DNA from: Chloroflexota bacterium
GTDB taxonomy: Bacteria > Chloroflexota > Dehalococcoidia > Tepidiformales > Tepidiformaceae
Assembly: GCA_026705605.1 (NCBI GenBank)
Contig: JAPPAK010000002.1
Location: 1 to 64,000, forward strand
DNA length: 64,000 nucleotides
Reading direction: 5' to 3'
In this document: positions 12,331 through 23,210 of the stretch, piece by piece
Numbering within the stretch: position 1 is the first letter of the stretch
Layout: each line of letters starts with the position of its first letter
Program-made: the position numbers and the translations under genes
Notes under the pieces: model-generated
Told to the model about the DNA's origin: nothing
The model's database searches: none
The model's input: the letters and a program-made list of their open reading frames with translations, nothing else

Positions 12331-12718
12331 CGTAGGCTCCCGCCGTACGGGCGTGGCCGTCAGCGACGAGCTCGGCCTCTACGCCCACCCGCGCCCCGCC
12401 CTCAAGGGCGGAACGCGCGCCGTCCTTGAAGCCCTTCCTCCCCTCATCGCCGCCGAGGAAGTTGCCGAGGTCGTGGTCGGCCTGCCCCTCACCCTCGCCG
12501 GTGGGGACTCCGCCCAGACGGACAGAACCCGCGCCTTCGTTGAACGCCTGCGCGAACAGCTCGATGTCCCGGTGACCACCTGGGATGAGCGCCTCTCCAG
12601 CGTCGAAGCCGCCCGCTACGTGCCCTCCGACCGCCACCGCGACGGGTCGCTGGACTCCGCCGCCGCCGCCGTGCTCCTCCAGGCCGTCCTCGATTCCCGA
12701 GCGGGCGCCGGCGCATGA
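12299..12718 (+). CDS. ruvX: Putative pre-16S rRNA nuclease RuvX/YqgF
   Basis: 139 aa, RNase H-like fold. The acidic residues expected at the active site are visible: D11 in LMALDVGSRRTGVAVSD, the VVGLPLT strand, TWDERLSSVEA, and D in LDSAAAAVLLQ. YqgF trims the 5' end of pre-16S rRNA. The ATG at 12299 overlaps the previous gene; an internal ATG at 12320 (MALDVG) is possible. It overlaps mltG by 4 nt. The same neighbours (alaS, yqgF, mltG) are common in bacteria. Confidence 0.92.
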   Translation: MPKPARLMALDVGSRRTGVAVSDELGLYAHPRPALKGGTRAVLEALPPLIAAEEVAEVVVGLPLTLAGGDSAQTDRTRAFVERLREQLDVPVTTWDERLSSVEAARYVPSDRHRDGSLDSAAAAVLLQAVLDSRAGAGA

Positions 12719-13836
12719 TGCCGATGCTCCGCTTGCTGTTCGGCGGGCGCTCCCTGCTCATGGCGCTCGGGTTCAGCCTCGTCATCGCCGGCGTGATCGT
12801 CGGCGCCGCCCTCTTCGCCGAAACTCCCCGCGCCACGCTCGGCGGCGATGCCATCCCCACCCCGACCCCCTGCGAGTCCGGCGAGCCACAGCGCTACATC
12901 ATCGCGGAGGGGAGCACGGTCGACGACGTTGCCGGCCAGCTCGAAGAGCTCGGCATCATCTGCTCGGCTTCCCAATTCAAGATCCTCGCCTCGCTCCTTG
13001 GTCTTCAGAACCGGCTCGTCTCCGGCGTCTATACCCTCCGCCCCGGCGATTCGACGCTCTCCATCCTCCGCACCATCACCGTGGTCGGCGAGGTCGTCCC
13101 CACAGTGCGCGTCACCTTCCCCGAAGGCCTGCGTATCGAGGAGATGGCCGAGATCGCCCAGCAGGCCGGCTTCGGCCCCGCCGAGGAGTTCATCGCCGCC
13201 GCCCGCGACGTCGAGTTGCCCCTCAGCTTCGCCGTGGACCTGCCCCCCGGCGTCGGCAACGAGGGCTACCTCTTCCCCGACACCTACATCGTGCCCCTTG
13301 GCTCAACCGCCGCCGAGCTCGTGGCCCTCATGGCCGAGACCATGCACCTGCGCTTCTCCGCCGACCTGCGCGAAGTCGCTGCCCACCTCGGGCTCACCCC
13401 CCACGAGGTCCTCACCCTCGCCTCCATGATCGAACGTGAAGTCGCGATCCCGGAGGAGCGCGCGGTCGTTGCCGGAATCCTCTTCAACCGCCTTGAGGTC
13501 CGCGACCGCCTTGGGGTCGACGCTACTACCCAGTACTGCGTCGCGAATCAGGACCCGGACAGCGTCGAGGCGTACGGCTGGTGGAAGCCCGGCAGCGAGC
13601 TCACCCTCGCCGATCTCGACTGCAACTCCCCCTACAACACGCGCCGCTTCGCGGGATTGCCGCCCGGACCCATCGCCAGCCCCGGCCTCGCTGCCATCGA
13701 GGCCGTCGTCTACGCCGTGGAGACCGACTACTACTTCTACCAGGTCGATACCCGCGCCGATGACGGCTCCCACTGCTTCGCCGTCACCTTCGAAGAGCAC
13801 GACAATCCCAACAGGTGCGATAAAGTCGAACGGTGA
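12715..13836 (+). CDS. mltG: Endolytic murein transglycosylase MltG
   Basis: 373 aa. One N-terminal membrane anchor (about 14-36) is followed by the YceG domain outside the membrane. The catalytic glutamate lies in ASMIEREV (near residue 240). The second signature SPYNTRRFAGLPPGPIASPG is present near 305-325. MltG cuts nascent glycan strands and so limits their length. The ATG overlaps the ruvX stop (ATGA), and the gene overlaps aroE by 4 nt, which indicates translational coupling. Confidence 0.95.
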   Translation: MMPMLRLLFGGRSLLMALGFSLVIAGVIVGAALFAETPRATLGGDAIPTPTPCESGEPQRYIIAEGSTVDDVAGQLEELGIICSASQFKILASLLGLQNRLVSGVYTLRPGDSTLSILRTITVVGEVVPTVRVTFPEGLRIEEMAEIAQQAGFGPAEEFIAAARDVELPLSFAVDLPPGVGNEGYLFPDTYIVPLGSTAAELVALMAETMHLRFSADLREVAAHLGLTPHEVLTLASMIEREVAIPEERAVVAGILFNRLEVRDRLGVDATTQYCVANQDPDSVEAYGWWKPGSELTLADLDCNSPYNTRRFAGLPPGPIASPGLAAIEAVVYAVETDYYFYQVDTRADDGSHCFAVTFEEHDNPNRCDKVER

Positions 13837-14657
13837 GCGCCCGGCTCGGCATCATCGGGCACCCCGTCGCCCACTCGCTCTCGCCTGCCATCCAGGGGGC
13901 CGCTCTCCGCGCCGCTGGCGTTGACGCCACCTACGACCGCTGGGACACCCCTCCGGACGACCTCCCCGCCCGCATCGCCGCCCTCCGCGAACCCGACTGC
14001 CTCGGCGCGAACGTCACCATCCCCCACAAGCAGGCCGTCCTGCCGCTGCTCGACGAGGTCGCGCCCCTCGCCGCCGAGATCGGCGCCGTCAACACCATCG
14101 TCAGCGATGGCGGTCGCCTTATCGGCCACAACACGGATGGCGGAGGCTTCGTCGCCGCGCTCCAGGAAGCGGGCTTCGCGCCCGGCGGGAAGTCGTTCCT
14201 GCTCGTGGGCGCGGGAGGAGCCGCCCGCGGGATTGCCTTCGCCCTCCGCCGGGCAGGCGCGGACCGCCTCGCCATCTCGAACCGGACGCCCGCGCGGGCG
14301 GCGGCGCTCGCCGCCGCCGTGGGCGCCGAAACAGTGCCTTTCGACGCGCCGCCCGCCCCCTACGACTGTGTGGTGAACTGCACCTCCGCCGGGATGCACG
14401 GCTCCGGCGCCGAGGACGCCCTCCCCTGCGACCCCGCTGCCACCGCCCCCGGCGCCCTCATCGTCGATATCGTCTACGCCCCCGAGGAGACCCCCCTCCT
14501 CCGCGCCGCCCGAGAGGCCGGCCTCCCGGTCCTCGGTGGCCTGCCCATGCTCATCCATCAGGGCGCGCTCGCCTTCGAGCTCTGGACCGGTCGCCCGGCC
14601 CCCCTCGAGGCCATGCGCGAGGCGGCTCGCGCCGCCCTCGCCGGCGGTTGGCCATGA
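13833..14657 (+). CDS. aroE: Shikimate dehydrogenase
   Basis: 274 aa, GTG start at 13833 overlapping the mltG stop (GTGA). It reduces 3-dehydroshikimate to shikimate with NADPH. Visible motifs: substrate-binding HSLSP, VTIPHKQ with the catalytic Lys, NTDGGGF with the catalytic Asp, the dinucleotide loop GAGGAARG followed by SNRTPARA (an NADP-type Arg), and a C-terminal IHQGALAFELW. First of four shikimate-pathway genes in the cluster. Confidence 0.96.
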   Translation: MSARLGIIGHPVAHSLSPAIQGAALRAAGVDATYDRWDTPPDDLPARIAALREPDCLGANVTIPHKQAVLPLLDEVAPLAAEIGAVNTIVSDGGRLIGHNTDGGGFVAALQEAGFAPGGKSFLLVGAGGAARGIAFALRRAGADRLAISNRTPARAAALAAAVGAETVPFDAPPAPYDCVVNCTSAGMHGSGAEDALPCDPAATAPGALIVDIVYAPEETPLLRAAREAGLPVLGGLPMLIHQGALAFELWTGRPAPLEAMREAARAALAGGWP

Positions 14658-15286
14658 TCGTCGTCGGCACCGTACTTGGGCTCGCCTTCTTCCTCTTCGT
14701 CGGCTGGATCATCTCCACCGAGATGTTCCAGACGCGTGCCTGGCGCAGGCGCGTCGCCGCTGGCGACAACGAAATCGTCGAGGCCCTCATCCTCGAGGCG
14801 ATGGGCTCCTGGAAGGTCGCCCGACCACCCCGCGACGTGCCCGCCAGCCTCTGGGCCGGCGTCCAGCGAGCCGAGCTCGCCGCCGCTACCGCCGACCTCG
14901 CCGTCGTGCAGTCTTCCGCCGAGGGAGAGTTCCGTTCCGTCGAGGGCCGTCGCGAGCAGGTCTCCTCCGCTCTCGATGAAGCCTTCGCCCTCGCCGCCAG
15001 GCTCGTGGAGATGATGTTGTACGATGTTCCCAACCTCAGCCTCGGGAGCGTTCGCGTGGACGTGTACTCCACCTTCACTGCGGACGGCGGGGCCGCCTTG
15101 CAGAAACCCATCCTGACTACCACCGCACACCGCCCCGACGCCGACGGCATCGACTGGGACGACCTCGCGCCGCCCGAGATCCTCGCGCGCTTCGAGACCG
15201 CCTGGGAAACCACCGACGCGGGACTTGCGGCGCCAATCACCGTACCCCCCATACCCGGTGCGGGTGACGACCGGCAGGCCTCCTGA
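14654..15286 (+). CDS. Unknown protein with one N-terminal membrane helix
   Basis: 210 aa from the ATG at 14654 (ATGA overlap with the aroE stop; a TTG two codons upstream is less likely). One hydrophobic helix covers about residues 2-20, followed by a charged, probably cytoplasmic part rich in Ala/Glu with coiled-coil-like stretches (about 70-115). I do not recognise a family. Its position between aroE and aroC, with overlaps on both sides (TGATG at aroC), means it is expressed with the shikimate genes, but nothing in it suggests an enzyme of that pathway. Confidence 0.8.
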   Translation: MIVVGTVLGLAFFLFVGWIISTEMFQTRAWRRRVAAGDNEIVEALILEAMGSWKVARPPRDVPASLWAGVQRAELAAATADLAVVQSSAEGEFRSVEGRREQVSSALDEAFALAARLVEMMLYDVPNLSLGSVRVDVYSTFTADGGAALQKPILTTTAHRPDADGIDWDDLAPPEILARFETAWETTDAGLAAPITVPPIPGAGDDRQAS

Positions 15287-16461
15287 TGGGACGGTTCCGC
15301 TTCCTCACCTCCGGCGAGAGCCACGGCAAGGGCCTCACCGCACTTATTGAGGGCCTCCCCGCCGGCCTCCCCCTCACCGAGGACGACATCGCCCGCGACA
15401 TGACCCGCCGCCAGGGCGGCTACGGCCGTGGCGGCCGCATGAAGATCGAGAAGGACCGCGCCGAGATCACCGCCGGCGTCCGTCACGGCCTCACGCTCGG
15501 CTCGCCCGTCGCCCTCTGGATCACGAACCGCGACTGGGTGAACTGGACCGAGAAGATGGCCGTCGAGCCCGTCGATGCCGAGATCGAGCGCGTCACCCGC
15601 CTCCGACCCGGCCACGCCGACCTGCCCGGCGCCATCAAGTACGGCTTCGACGACGTTCGCAACGTCCTTGAACGCGCCAGCGCCCGCGAGACTGCCGCCC
15701 GCGTCGCCGTCGCCGGAGTCGCCAAGCGCCTTCTCGACGAGTTCGGCGTCTCCTTCCGCAGCCACACCCTCGCCATCGGCGGCGTGCGGTCGCACGTTGG
15801 CGAAGAGGCTGACTGGGAGGCCGTCGAGGCCGACCCCGTTCGCTGCGGTGATCCCGCCGCCTCCGAGCAAATGGTCGCCGCCATCGACGCCGCCAAGTCC
15901 GACGGCGACACCCTTGGCGGCCAGGTCGAGGTGCGCGTCTCCGGCGTCCCCCTCGGCCTCGGCTCCTACGTCCAGTGGGACCGCAAGCTCGACGGCCGCA
16001 TTGCCCAGGCCATCTGCAGCATCAACGCCTTCAAGGGCGTCGGCCTCGGTCTCGGGTTCGACGCCACCGAGCAGCGCGGTTCCCAGACCCACGACGTCAT
16101 CCTCCCCGCCGACCAGTGGGGCGAACGCCCCTGGCCCCACGACACCAACCGCCACGGCGGCATCGAGGGGGGTATCACCACCGGCGAGGACATCGTCGTA
16201 CGCGCTGCCGTCAAGCCCATCCCCACCCTCGCCCACCCCCTCCCCTCCGTCGATCTCGATACCGGCGAGGAGGTGCTCGCCCACTACGAGCGCAGCGACG
16301 TCTGCGTCGTCCCCGCCGCGGGCGTCGTCGCCGAAGCGATGGTCGCCATCGTCCTCGCCGATGCCTGGCTCGAGAAGTTCGGCGGCGACAGCCTCGCCGA
16401 GATGCGCGCCAGCGTGGAGAGCCACCTCGCCGGCCTCGGCCCGCGTGGCCGTTCCGGCTGA
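15286..16461 (+). CDS. aroC: Chorismate synthase
   Basis: 391 aa. It converts EPSP to chorismate using reduced FMN. Family signatures: RFLTSGESHGKGL at the N-terminus, RQGGYGRGGRMKIEKD, RPGHADLPGAIKYG, RASARETAARVAVG-like RETAARVA, and SIDLDTGEE-type end (VDLDTGEEV). The length fits the bacterial enzyme. The ATG overlaps the preceding stop by 1 nt, and the gene is 5 nt before aroKB. Confidence 0.97.
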   Translation: MGRFRFLTSGESHGKGLTALIEGLPAGLPLTEDDIARDMTRRQGGYGRGGRMKIEKDRAEITAGVRHGLTLGSPVALWITNRDWVNWTEKMAVEPVDAEIERVTRLRPGHADLPGAIKYGFDDVRNVLERASARETAARVAVAGVAKRLLDEFGVSFRSHTLAIGGVRSHVGEEADWEAVEADPVRCGDPAASEQMVAAIDAAKSDGDTLGGQVEVRVSGVPLGLGSYVQWDRKLDGRIAQAICSINAFKGVGLGLGFDATEQRGSQTHDVILPADQWGERPWPHDTNRHGGIEGGITTGEDIVVRAAVKPIPTLAHPLPSVDLDTGEEVLAHYERSDVCVVPAAGVVAEAMVAIVLADAWLEKFGGDSLAEMRASVESHLAGLGPRGRSG

Positions 16462-16466
16462 CCGCC

Positions 16467-18080
16467 ATGTCTGACCAGATATTCCTCGTTGGCCTCTCCG
16501 GGAGCGGCAAGTCCACGGTCGGACGCCTCCTCGCCGACCGCCTCGGTTGGTCTTTCGTCGACAGCGACACCCTCATCGAGAAGACCGCCGGACGCTCCAT
16601 CCCCGCCATCTTCAGCGAAGGGGGCGAAGCCGCCTTTCGCGAGCTGGAGGGGCGCGCCCTCGCGCGCGCCACCCGCTCCTCCCGGGTCGTCGTCGCCACA
16701 GGCGGCGGCGCTCCCACGCACGATGCCGGTCGCCGGGTCCTCGCCGACGGCTTCACCGTCTGGCTCGCCGTCAGCTCCGCCGTCGCCGCCGAGCGCCTCG
16801 CCGCCCAGCCCACCGACGAGCCCCGTCCCCTCCTCGCTGGCGATCCCCGCGAGCGCCTCGAGTCCCTCCTCGAATCCCGTCGCGACGACTACGCCCGCGC
16901 CGACGCCTCGATCGAGGTCGATGGCCTCACGCCCGAGCAGGTCTGCGACCAGATAGTCCGGCTCTGGGAAGGCGACTCCTCCGGGGCCGGTGATGCCATC
17001 CCCGGCGTGGCTGCCACCGTCACGACCCCCGGCGCGAGCTACCCCATCGTCGTCCGCGAAGGCGCCCTCGCCGACCTCGGCGACTTCTGCATGCGCGTCG
17101 GCCTCTCCGGTCGTGCCTTCGTGCTTACCGATACCGGGTCCGGCCCCCTCTTCGCCGCCACTGCCCTCGATTCCCTCCGCGCCGCTGGCTTCCAGGCCAC
17201 CAATATGGCCATCCCCGCCGGCGAGGAGCACAAGACGCTCGCCACGGCGCAGACCGTCTACGACTGGCTCCTCGGTGAGCGCGTCGAGCGCAGCGACTTC
17301 CTCGTCTGCCTCGGCGGCGGCGTGGTCACCGACCTCGGGGGCTTTGCCGCCGCCACCGTCCTGCGCGGCATTCCCTTCGTCCATGTCCCCACCACCCTCC
17401 TCGGCATGGTGGATGCCGCCGTCGGCGGCAAGACCGGCGTCGATCACGCCATCGGCAAGAACCTCGTCGGCGCTTTCGCCCAGCCCCGCCTCGTCCTCAC
17501 CGACCCCGCACTCCTCGCCACCCTCCCGCCCCGCCACCTCCATGGAGGCCTCGCCGAGCTCGTAAAGCACGGCTTCATCCTCGACGAAGAGCTCGTGCAG
17601 CTCTTCGAAGCGCGCGCCGGCGACCCCGCCGCCCTCGCCACGGAGGAGCTCATCGCTCGCAGCACCGCCATCAAGGCGCGGGTTGTCTCCGAGGACGAGC
17701 GCGAGTCGGGCTTGCGCACCCTGCTCAACTACGGCCACACCATTGGCCACGGGATCGAGGCCGCCGCTGGATTCAGCGGCTACCTCCACGGCGAGGCCGT
17801 CGCCATCGGGATGCACGCCGCCGGGCGCATCGCCTGCGAGACCGGTCTCCTTCCCGCCGCCGCCCTCGAACGCCAGCAGAGCCTCCTGCGCGCCTGCGGA
17901 CTCCCCGAGCGCGCCGAGGGCGTCGACCGTGACGCCGTCGTCACCGCCATGCGCAGCGACAAGAAGGTCCGCGCCGGGGAAATCTCGTGGGTCCTCCTCG
18001 AGCGCATCGGCCAGGCCGCCGTCTACCGCGACGTGCCCGAAGAGGCCGTCGAGGCCGCCCTCGACGCCGTCCTCGCCTGA
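16467..18080 (+). CDS. aroKB: Bifunctional shikimate kinase / 3-dehydroquinate synthase
   Basis: 537 aa, one reading frame for two pathway enzymes. Residues 1-170 are shikimate kinase: P-loop GLSGSGKST, DSDTLIE for shikimate binding, and ATGGGAPT. A linker of about 15 residues follows. Residues about 185-537 are dehydroquinate synthase: GEEHKTL, GGGVVTDLGGFAA, PTTLLGMVDAAVGGKTG, zinc ligands in ELVKHG, NYGHTIGHGIE and HGEAVAIGM. Fusions of this type occur elsewhere. Both halves look complete. The start ATG at 16467 lies just after aroC; upstream in-frame sequence overlaps aroC and is not used. Confidence 0.95.
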   Translation: MSDQIFLVGLSGSGKSTVGRLLADRLGWSFVDSDTLIEKTAGRSIPAIFSEGGEAAFRELEGRALARATRSSRVVVATGGGAPTHDAGRRVLADGFTVWLAVSSAVAAERLAAQPTDEPRPLLAGDPRERLESLLESRRDDYARADASIEVDGLTPEQVCDQIVRLWEGDSSGAGDAIPGVAATVTTPGASYPIVVREGALADLGDFCMRVGLSGRAFVLTDTGSGPLFAATALDSLRAAGFQATNMAIPAGEEHKTLATAQTVYDWLLGERVERSDFLVCLGGGVVTDLGGFAAATVLRGIPFVHVPTTLLGMVDAAVGGKTGVDHAIGKNLVGAFAQPRLVLTDPALLATLPPRHLHGGLAELVKHGFILDEELVQLFEARAGDPAALATEELIARSTAIKARVVSEDERESGLRTLLNYGHTIGHGIEAAAGFSGYLHGEAVAIGMHAAGRIACETGLLPAAALERQQSLLRACGLPERAEGVDRDAVVTAMRSDKKVRAGEISWVLLERIGQAAVYRDVPEEAVEAALDAVLA

Positions 18081-18082
18081 GC

Positions 18083-19246
<1,164 letters not shown>

Positions 19247-19305
19247 CCCGGACTCGACAAACTCGCGTACTCCCTTCTACGCTCGGGAACTGAGGACGCC
19301 TTCCG

Positions 19306-21726
19306 ATGCGTCCGGGTAGACGAAGAACGATGCCGAAACGAACCTCCTCCGCCACCGCGACAGGCGGCAAGAAGGCCGCGAAGCGTGCGTCTGCGAACGG
19401 CGCTGTAACAGGCTCGCGCGCCCGTGGCGGCAAGGACCTCGTCATCGTCGAGTCCCCGGCAAAAGCCCGCACCATCGAGGGCATCCTCGGCGACAAGTAT
19501 CGCGTCATCGCCTCCGTCGGCCACGTCCGCGACCTCCCCAACTACGGCTATGGCGTCGACGTGAAGGGCGGTTCCTTCGAGCCCACCTACGAGGTGCTCA
19601 AGGACAAGCGGGACGTCGTCAAGGAGATCAAGACCGCCGCCGGAAAGGCTGAACGCGTCTTCCTCTCCACCGACCCCGACCGCGAGGGCGAAGCCATCTC
19701 CTGGCACATCCTCGAGGCGGCGAAGATCCCGGCCGAGAAGACCCAGCGCGTCGTCTTCCACGAGATCACGAAGCCGGCCATCGAGGCCGCCTTCGAGCAC
19801 CCGGGGGAGCTCAACCGCGAGCTGATCGAGGCGCAGGAGACTCGTCGCGTCCTCGACCGCCTCATCGGCTACCCCCTCAGCTGGTTCGTGCAGGGGAAGG
19901 TCGCCCGCAGCGCCAGCGCCGGCCGCGTCCAGAGCGTCGCCCTTCGCCTCATCGTCGAGCGCGAGCGCGAGATCGAGGCCTTCACCCCGCAGGAGTACTG
20001 GACCATCCACGCTCGCGTTGCGAAGGACGGCGAGGAGTTTGGCGCGAAGCTCACCGGCCTCCCCGGCGTCAAGAAGCTCGACGAGAAGCGCGACCTTCCC
20101 GACGAGGCCACCGCCAACGACCTCCTGGCCGCCCTCCGCCGCTCCGACTTCTCCGTGAAGTCCGTCAAGAAGGGCGAGCGCAAGCGGCGCCCCGCGCCCC
20201 CCTTCACCACCAGCAGCTACCAGCAGGCCGCCAACAACCGCCTCGGCCTCGGGGCCCAGCGCTCGATGGCCCTTGCGCAGCAGCTCTACGAGGGCGTCAA
20301 CATCCCCGGCCAGGGCCCCGTCGGCCTCATCACGTACATGCGAACCGACTCCCTCAGCATCTCCCCCGTCGCTCGCCGCGAAGCCCGCCGCTTCGCCACC
20401 GACCGCTGGGGCGGCGACCACGTTCCCGAGAAGGAGCGCGTCTACCGCTCCCGCGCCCGTGGCGCCCAGGAGGCCCACGAGGCCATCCGCCCCACCTCCG
20501 CGTTCCGCACCCCCGAGTCGCTCAGCACCGTCCTCAACCGCGACCAGCTCCGCGCCTACACCCTCATCTGGCAGCGCTTCATGGCCAGCCAGCTCGCCGA
20601 TGCGCGCTACGCCACCGTCGCCGTCGACATCGAGGCGCGGGAGTCTGGCGATCTGCGCGGCGCGTTCCGCTCGAACGCCCAGCGCCTGATCTTCCCCGGC
20701 CATCTCGCCGCCCTCGGCATCGACGCCACCGAGGAGCGCGCCGCCAGTCCCAACGCCGATACTCCCGAGACCGTCGCCGCCCTCCCCGAGCTTGCCGAAG
20801 GCGATGCCCTCGACCGCCGCTCCGTGGATGGCGACCAGCACTTCACCGAGCCCCCGCCTCGATTCACCGAGGCCTCGCTCGTCAAGGCCCTCGAAGAGGA
20901 GGGCATCGGCCGCCCCAGCACCTACGCCTCAATCGTCCAGACCGTGCTCAACCGCGCCTACGTCGTGCGCGAGGGCCGCTCGCTCGTGCCCCAGGAGCTT
21001 GGCTTTGCGGTGAACGACCTGCTCGTCCAGCACATGGACCGCTACGTCGCCGTCCCCTTCACGAGCGAGCTCGAGGAAGAGCTCGACGAGATCGCCTCCG
21101 GCGAGCGGGACTACGGCGAGGTCGTGCGCGGCTTCTGGGAGCCCTTCAACACCGCCCTCGAGACGGCCAAGCAGGAAGCCCGCAAGCAGGTCGAGGAGAC
21201 CGACATCCTCTGCACGAAGTGCAGCGAGCGGAGGATGGTCGTGCGCTGGAGCCGCAACGGGAAGTTCCTCGGCTGCTCCGGCTACCCCGAGTGCAAGCAC
21301 GCCATGCCCCTCACCGAGGAAGGCGAGCCCCAGCCGGTCCCCGATCCGGAGCCCACCGACTGGACGTGCCCCCGCTGCGACGCCGGCACGGAGCTGAAGC
21401 ACGGCCCCTACGGCGAGTACATCGACTGCGTGAAGCGCGACTCGAAGGAGTGCGACTTCCGCGCCGGCAAGCCCGTTGGCGTTTCCTGCCCCGAGGAACC
21501 CGAGACCGGCCAGCTCGTCGCCAAGCGCGCCCGCCGCGGCGTCTTCTACGGCTGCTGGAACTACCCCGACTGCACCTACACCACCAACAGCATCGAGCCG
21601 GGCAAGCTCTCCCCCGTACGCACCGCCGAAGAGCGCGAGGCCGCCGCCGAAAAGGCGAAGGCTCGCTCGAAGAGGGGCCGCCGGACCACCCGCCGCTCCA
21701 CCACTCGCCGCCGTCGCGCGAGCTAG
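19306..21726 (+). CDS. topA: DNA topoisomerase I
   Basis: 806 aa (798 if the ATG at 19330 is used). A GAGG ten bases before the ATG at 19306 favours the longer form; both N-termini are basic. The Toprim domain has LVIVESPAKARTIE and STDPDREGEAISWH. The catalytic tyrosine is Y344 in GLITYMRTDSLS. Two or three C-terminal zinc ribbons follow (CTKCSERR...CSGYPEC; CPRCDAG...; CWNYPDCTY), and an Arg/Thr-rich tail (RRTTRRSTTRRRR) probably binds DNA. It relaxes negative supercoils. A separate transcript is likely, as 60 nt separate it from tgt. Confidence 0.96.
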   Translation: MRPGRRRTMPKRTSSATATGGKKAAKRASANGAVTGSRARGGKDLVIVESPAKARTIEGILGDKYRVIASVGHVRDLPNYGYGVDVKGGSFEPTYEVLKDKRDVVKEIKTAAGKAERVFLSTDPDREGEAISWHILEAAKIPAEKTQRVVFHEITKPAIEAAFEHPGELNRELIEAQETRRVLDRLIGYPLSWFVQGKVARSASAGRVQSVALRLIVEREREIEAFTPQEYWTIHARVAKDGEEFGAKLTGLPGVKKLDEKRDLPDEATANDLLAALRRSDFSVKSVKKGERKRRPAPPFTTSSYQQAANNRLGLGAQRSMALAQQLYEGVNIPGQGPVGLITYMRTDSLSISPVARREARRFATDRWGGDHVPEKERVYRSRARGAQEAHEAIRPTSAFRTPESLSTVLNRDQLRAYTLIWQRFMASQLADARYATVAVDIEARESGDLRGAFRSNAQRLIFPGHLAALGIDATEERAASPNADTPETVAALPELAEGDALDRRSVDGDQHFTEPPPRFTEASLVKALEEEGIGRPSTYASIVQTVLNRAYVVREGRSLVPQELGFAVNDLLVQHMDRYVAVPFTSELEEELDEIASGERDYGEVVRGFWEPFNTALETAKQEARKQVEETDILCTKCSERRMVVRWSRNGKFLGCSGYPECKHAMPLTEEGEPQPVPDPEPTDWTCPRCDAGTELKHGPYGEYIDCVKRDSKECDFRAGKPVGVSCPEEPETGQLVAKRARRGVFYGCWNYPDCTYTTNSIEPGKLSPVRTAEEREAAAEKAKARSKRGRRTTRRSTTRRRRAS

Positions 21727-21756
21727 CGCGCTCGTCCCCCTTTACGATTCCTGTCG

Positions 21757-21762
21757 TATTCT
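21757..21762 (+). promoter_or_regulatory. -10 hexamer TATTCT for a leaderless xer mRNA
   Basis: TATTCT ends 6 nt before the ATG at 21769, and no Shine-Dalgarno lies between. Initiation at the A of the ATG would give a leaderless mRNA. No -35 consensus is seen. Confidence 0.5.
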
Positions 21763-21768
21763 GTCGAT

Positions 21769-22722
21769 ATGGCCTCCCCGCCGGCCCACAAGACAGCCGA
21801 GGCCTTCCTCGATGCCTACCTGCGTGAGCTGCAGAGTCTCGGTGGCCGCTCGCCCCACACCATCCGCAACTACCGCAACGACATCGGCCACTTCCTCCGC
21901 TTCTGCGAAGAAAGCGGCATCGAGCCCCTCGCCATCACCCGCGCGACCTTCCGCACCTATCTCGCGAGCCTGCGTGAGGCGGAGATGGCGCCTGCCTCGG
22001 TAACGCGCCGAACCACCACCGTCCACGGGTTCTATCGCTACCTCCAGCGCGAAAGCGCCACCGACCGCGACCTCCTCTACGGCGTCGCCCTCCCGAAAAA
22101 GCCGAAGCGCCTCCCGAAGGTCATCGAGCCGCCCCACCTCCAGGCCCTGATCGAGGCGCCCGACACGGACACCCCCCAGGGCCTCCGCGATCGCGCCATG
22201 CTCGAGCTGCTCTACGGCGGCGGTCTGCGCATCTCCGAGCTCGTCGGCCTCGATGTCGCCAGCCTCGACCTCGTCGGCGGCCAGGCGATCGTCCTGGGCA
22301 AGGGCGACAAGGAGCGCGCCGTCCTCTTCGGCGAGCCCGCTATCCGCGCCCTGCAGGCCTACCTCACCGTCGGGCGCCCCGAGCTCGCCGGTGGGCCCGA
22401 GCCCGCGCTCTTCCTCAACCGCAACGGCAAGCGCCTCAGCGCCCGCTCCGTCCAGTACGCCGTCCGCCGCTACGCCCTCGCCGCCGGCATCCCCGAGGAG
22501 GTCCACCCGCACCTTCTCCGCCACTCCTTCGCTACCCACCTTCTCGATGGCGGGGCCGACATCCGCATCGTCCAGGACCTGCTTGGCCATACCTCGGCCA
22601 ACACCACCCAGATCTACACCCACGTCAGCCGCGCCCGGCAGGCCGAAGTGACCGAAGAGGCCTGGCAGGAGGTCGGCGTGAAGGCGCTGGAACGCGCCCG
22701 CTCGAAGCGTCGCGCCTCGTGA
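21769..22722 (+). CDS. Tyrosine recombinase XerC/XerD family
   Basis: 317 aa. It has an N-terminal SAM-like core-binding domain (about 10-95) and a C-terminal catalytic domain. Catalytic residues are R154 (GGGLRISEL), the Lys of [21 protein letters not shown] (His and Arg), LGH, and Y283 (TQIYTHVS). The size and lack of extensions fit chromosome-dimer-resolving XerC/D rather than an integrase. Whether it is XerC or XerD cannot be told here. It overlaps aroQ by 4 nt. Confidence 0.93.
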   Translation: MASPPAHKTAEAFLDAYLRELQSLGGRSPHTIRNYRNDIGHFLRFCEESGIEPLAITRATFRTYLASLREAEMAPASVTRRTTTVHGFYRYLQRESATDRDLLYGVALPKKPKRLPKVIEPPHLQALIEAPDTDTPQGLRDRAMLELLYGGGLRISELVGLDVASLDLVGGQAIVLGKGDKERAVLFGEPAIRALQAYLTVGRPELAGGPEPALFLNRNGKRLSARSVQYAVRRYALAAGIPEEVHPHLLRHSFATHLLDGGADIRIVQDLLGHTSANTTQIYTHVSRARQAEVTEEAWQEVGVKALERARSKRRAS

Positions 22723-23177
22723 GCGCGTCCGAAGCTCCCCTGCTCCTCCTCGTGCACGGTCCAAACCTGAACCTGCTCGGCGAACGCAGTCCTGAGATCT
22801 ACGGCAGCGATACCCTCCCCGACATCGAGGCCGACGTGGCCGCTGCCGCCAACGCTCGGGGCGCTACCGTCCTCAGCTTTCAGAGCAACCACGAGGGCGC
22901 CCTCATCGACTTCCTCCACGAGCACCGCCGCCGCGCAGCCGGCGTCATCCTCAACGCGGGCGCCTACGCCCACACCTCCATCGCCCTCCACGACGCCCTC
23001 GAGTCGATCGCCCTCCCCGCCGTCGAGGTGCATCTTTCCAACATCCACGCCCGCGAGCCCTTTCGCCGCCGCTCGGCTATCGCCGCCGCCTGCATCGGCC
23101 AGGTCGCGGGCCTCGGACGCGCCGGCTACACCGCCGCCGCCAACCTCCTCCTTGATCATCTCGAAGCCCCCGACTAA
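22719..23177 (+). CDS. aroQ: Type II 3-dehydroquinate dehydratase
   Basis: 152 aa, GTG start in the xer stop (GTGA). It dehydrates 3-dehydroquinate. Visible: [18 protein letters not shown] with the catalytic Tyr, [31 protein letters not shown], and [18 protein letters not shown] with catalytic His and Arg. It completes steps 2-5 and 7 of the shikimate pathway together with aroKB, aroE and aroC. DAHP synthase and EPSP synthase are not in the window. Confidence 0.96.
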   Translation: MSASEAPLLLLVHGPNLNLLGERSPEIYGSDTLPDIEADVAAAANARGATVLSFQSNHEGALIDFLHEHRRRAAGVILNAGAYAHTSIALHDALESIALPAVEVHLSNIHAREPFRRRSAIAAACIGQVAGLGRAGYTAAANLLLDHLEAPD

Positions 23178-23197
23178 CCCCCACAACCGCCGGACGC

Positions 23198-23203
23198 TAC
23201 ACT
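23198..23203 (+). promoter_or_regulatory. -10 hexamer TACACT for a leaderless peptidase mRNA
   Basis: TACACT ends 7 nt before the GTG at 23211, with no ribosome-binding site between. It starts the pepQ-efp-xseAB run. Confidence 0.5.
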
Positions 23204-23210
23204 GACCCCT

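Noticed and set aside
21769..22722. Integrase of a mobile element
   Set aside because: No att-like repeats, tRNA target or cargo are present; size and context fit a XerC/D housekeeping recombinase.
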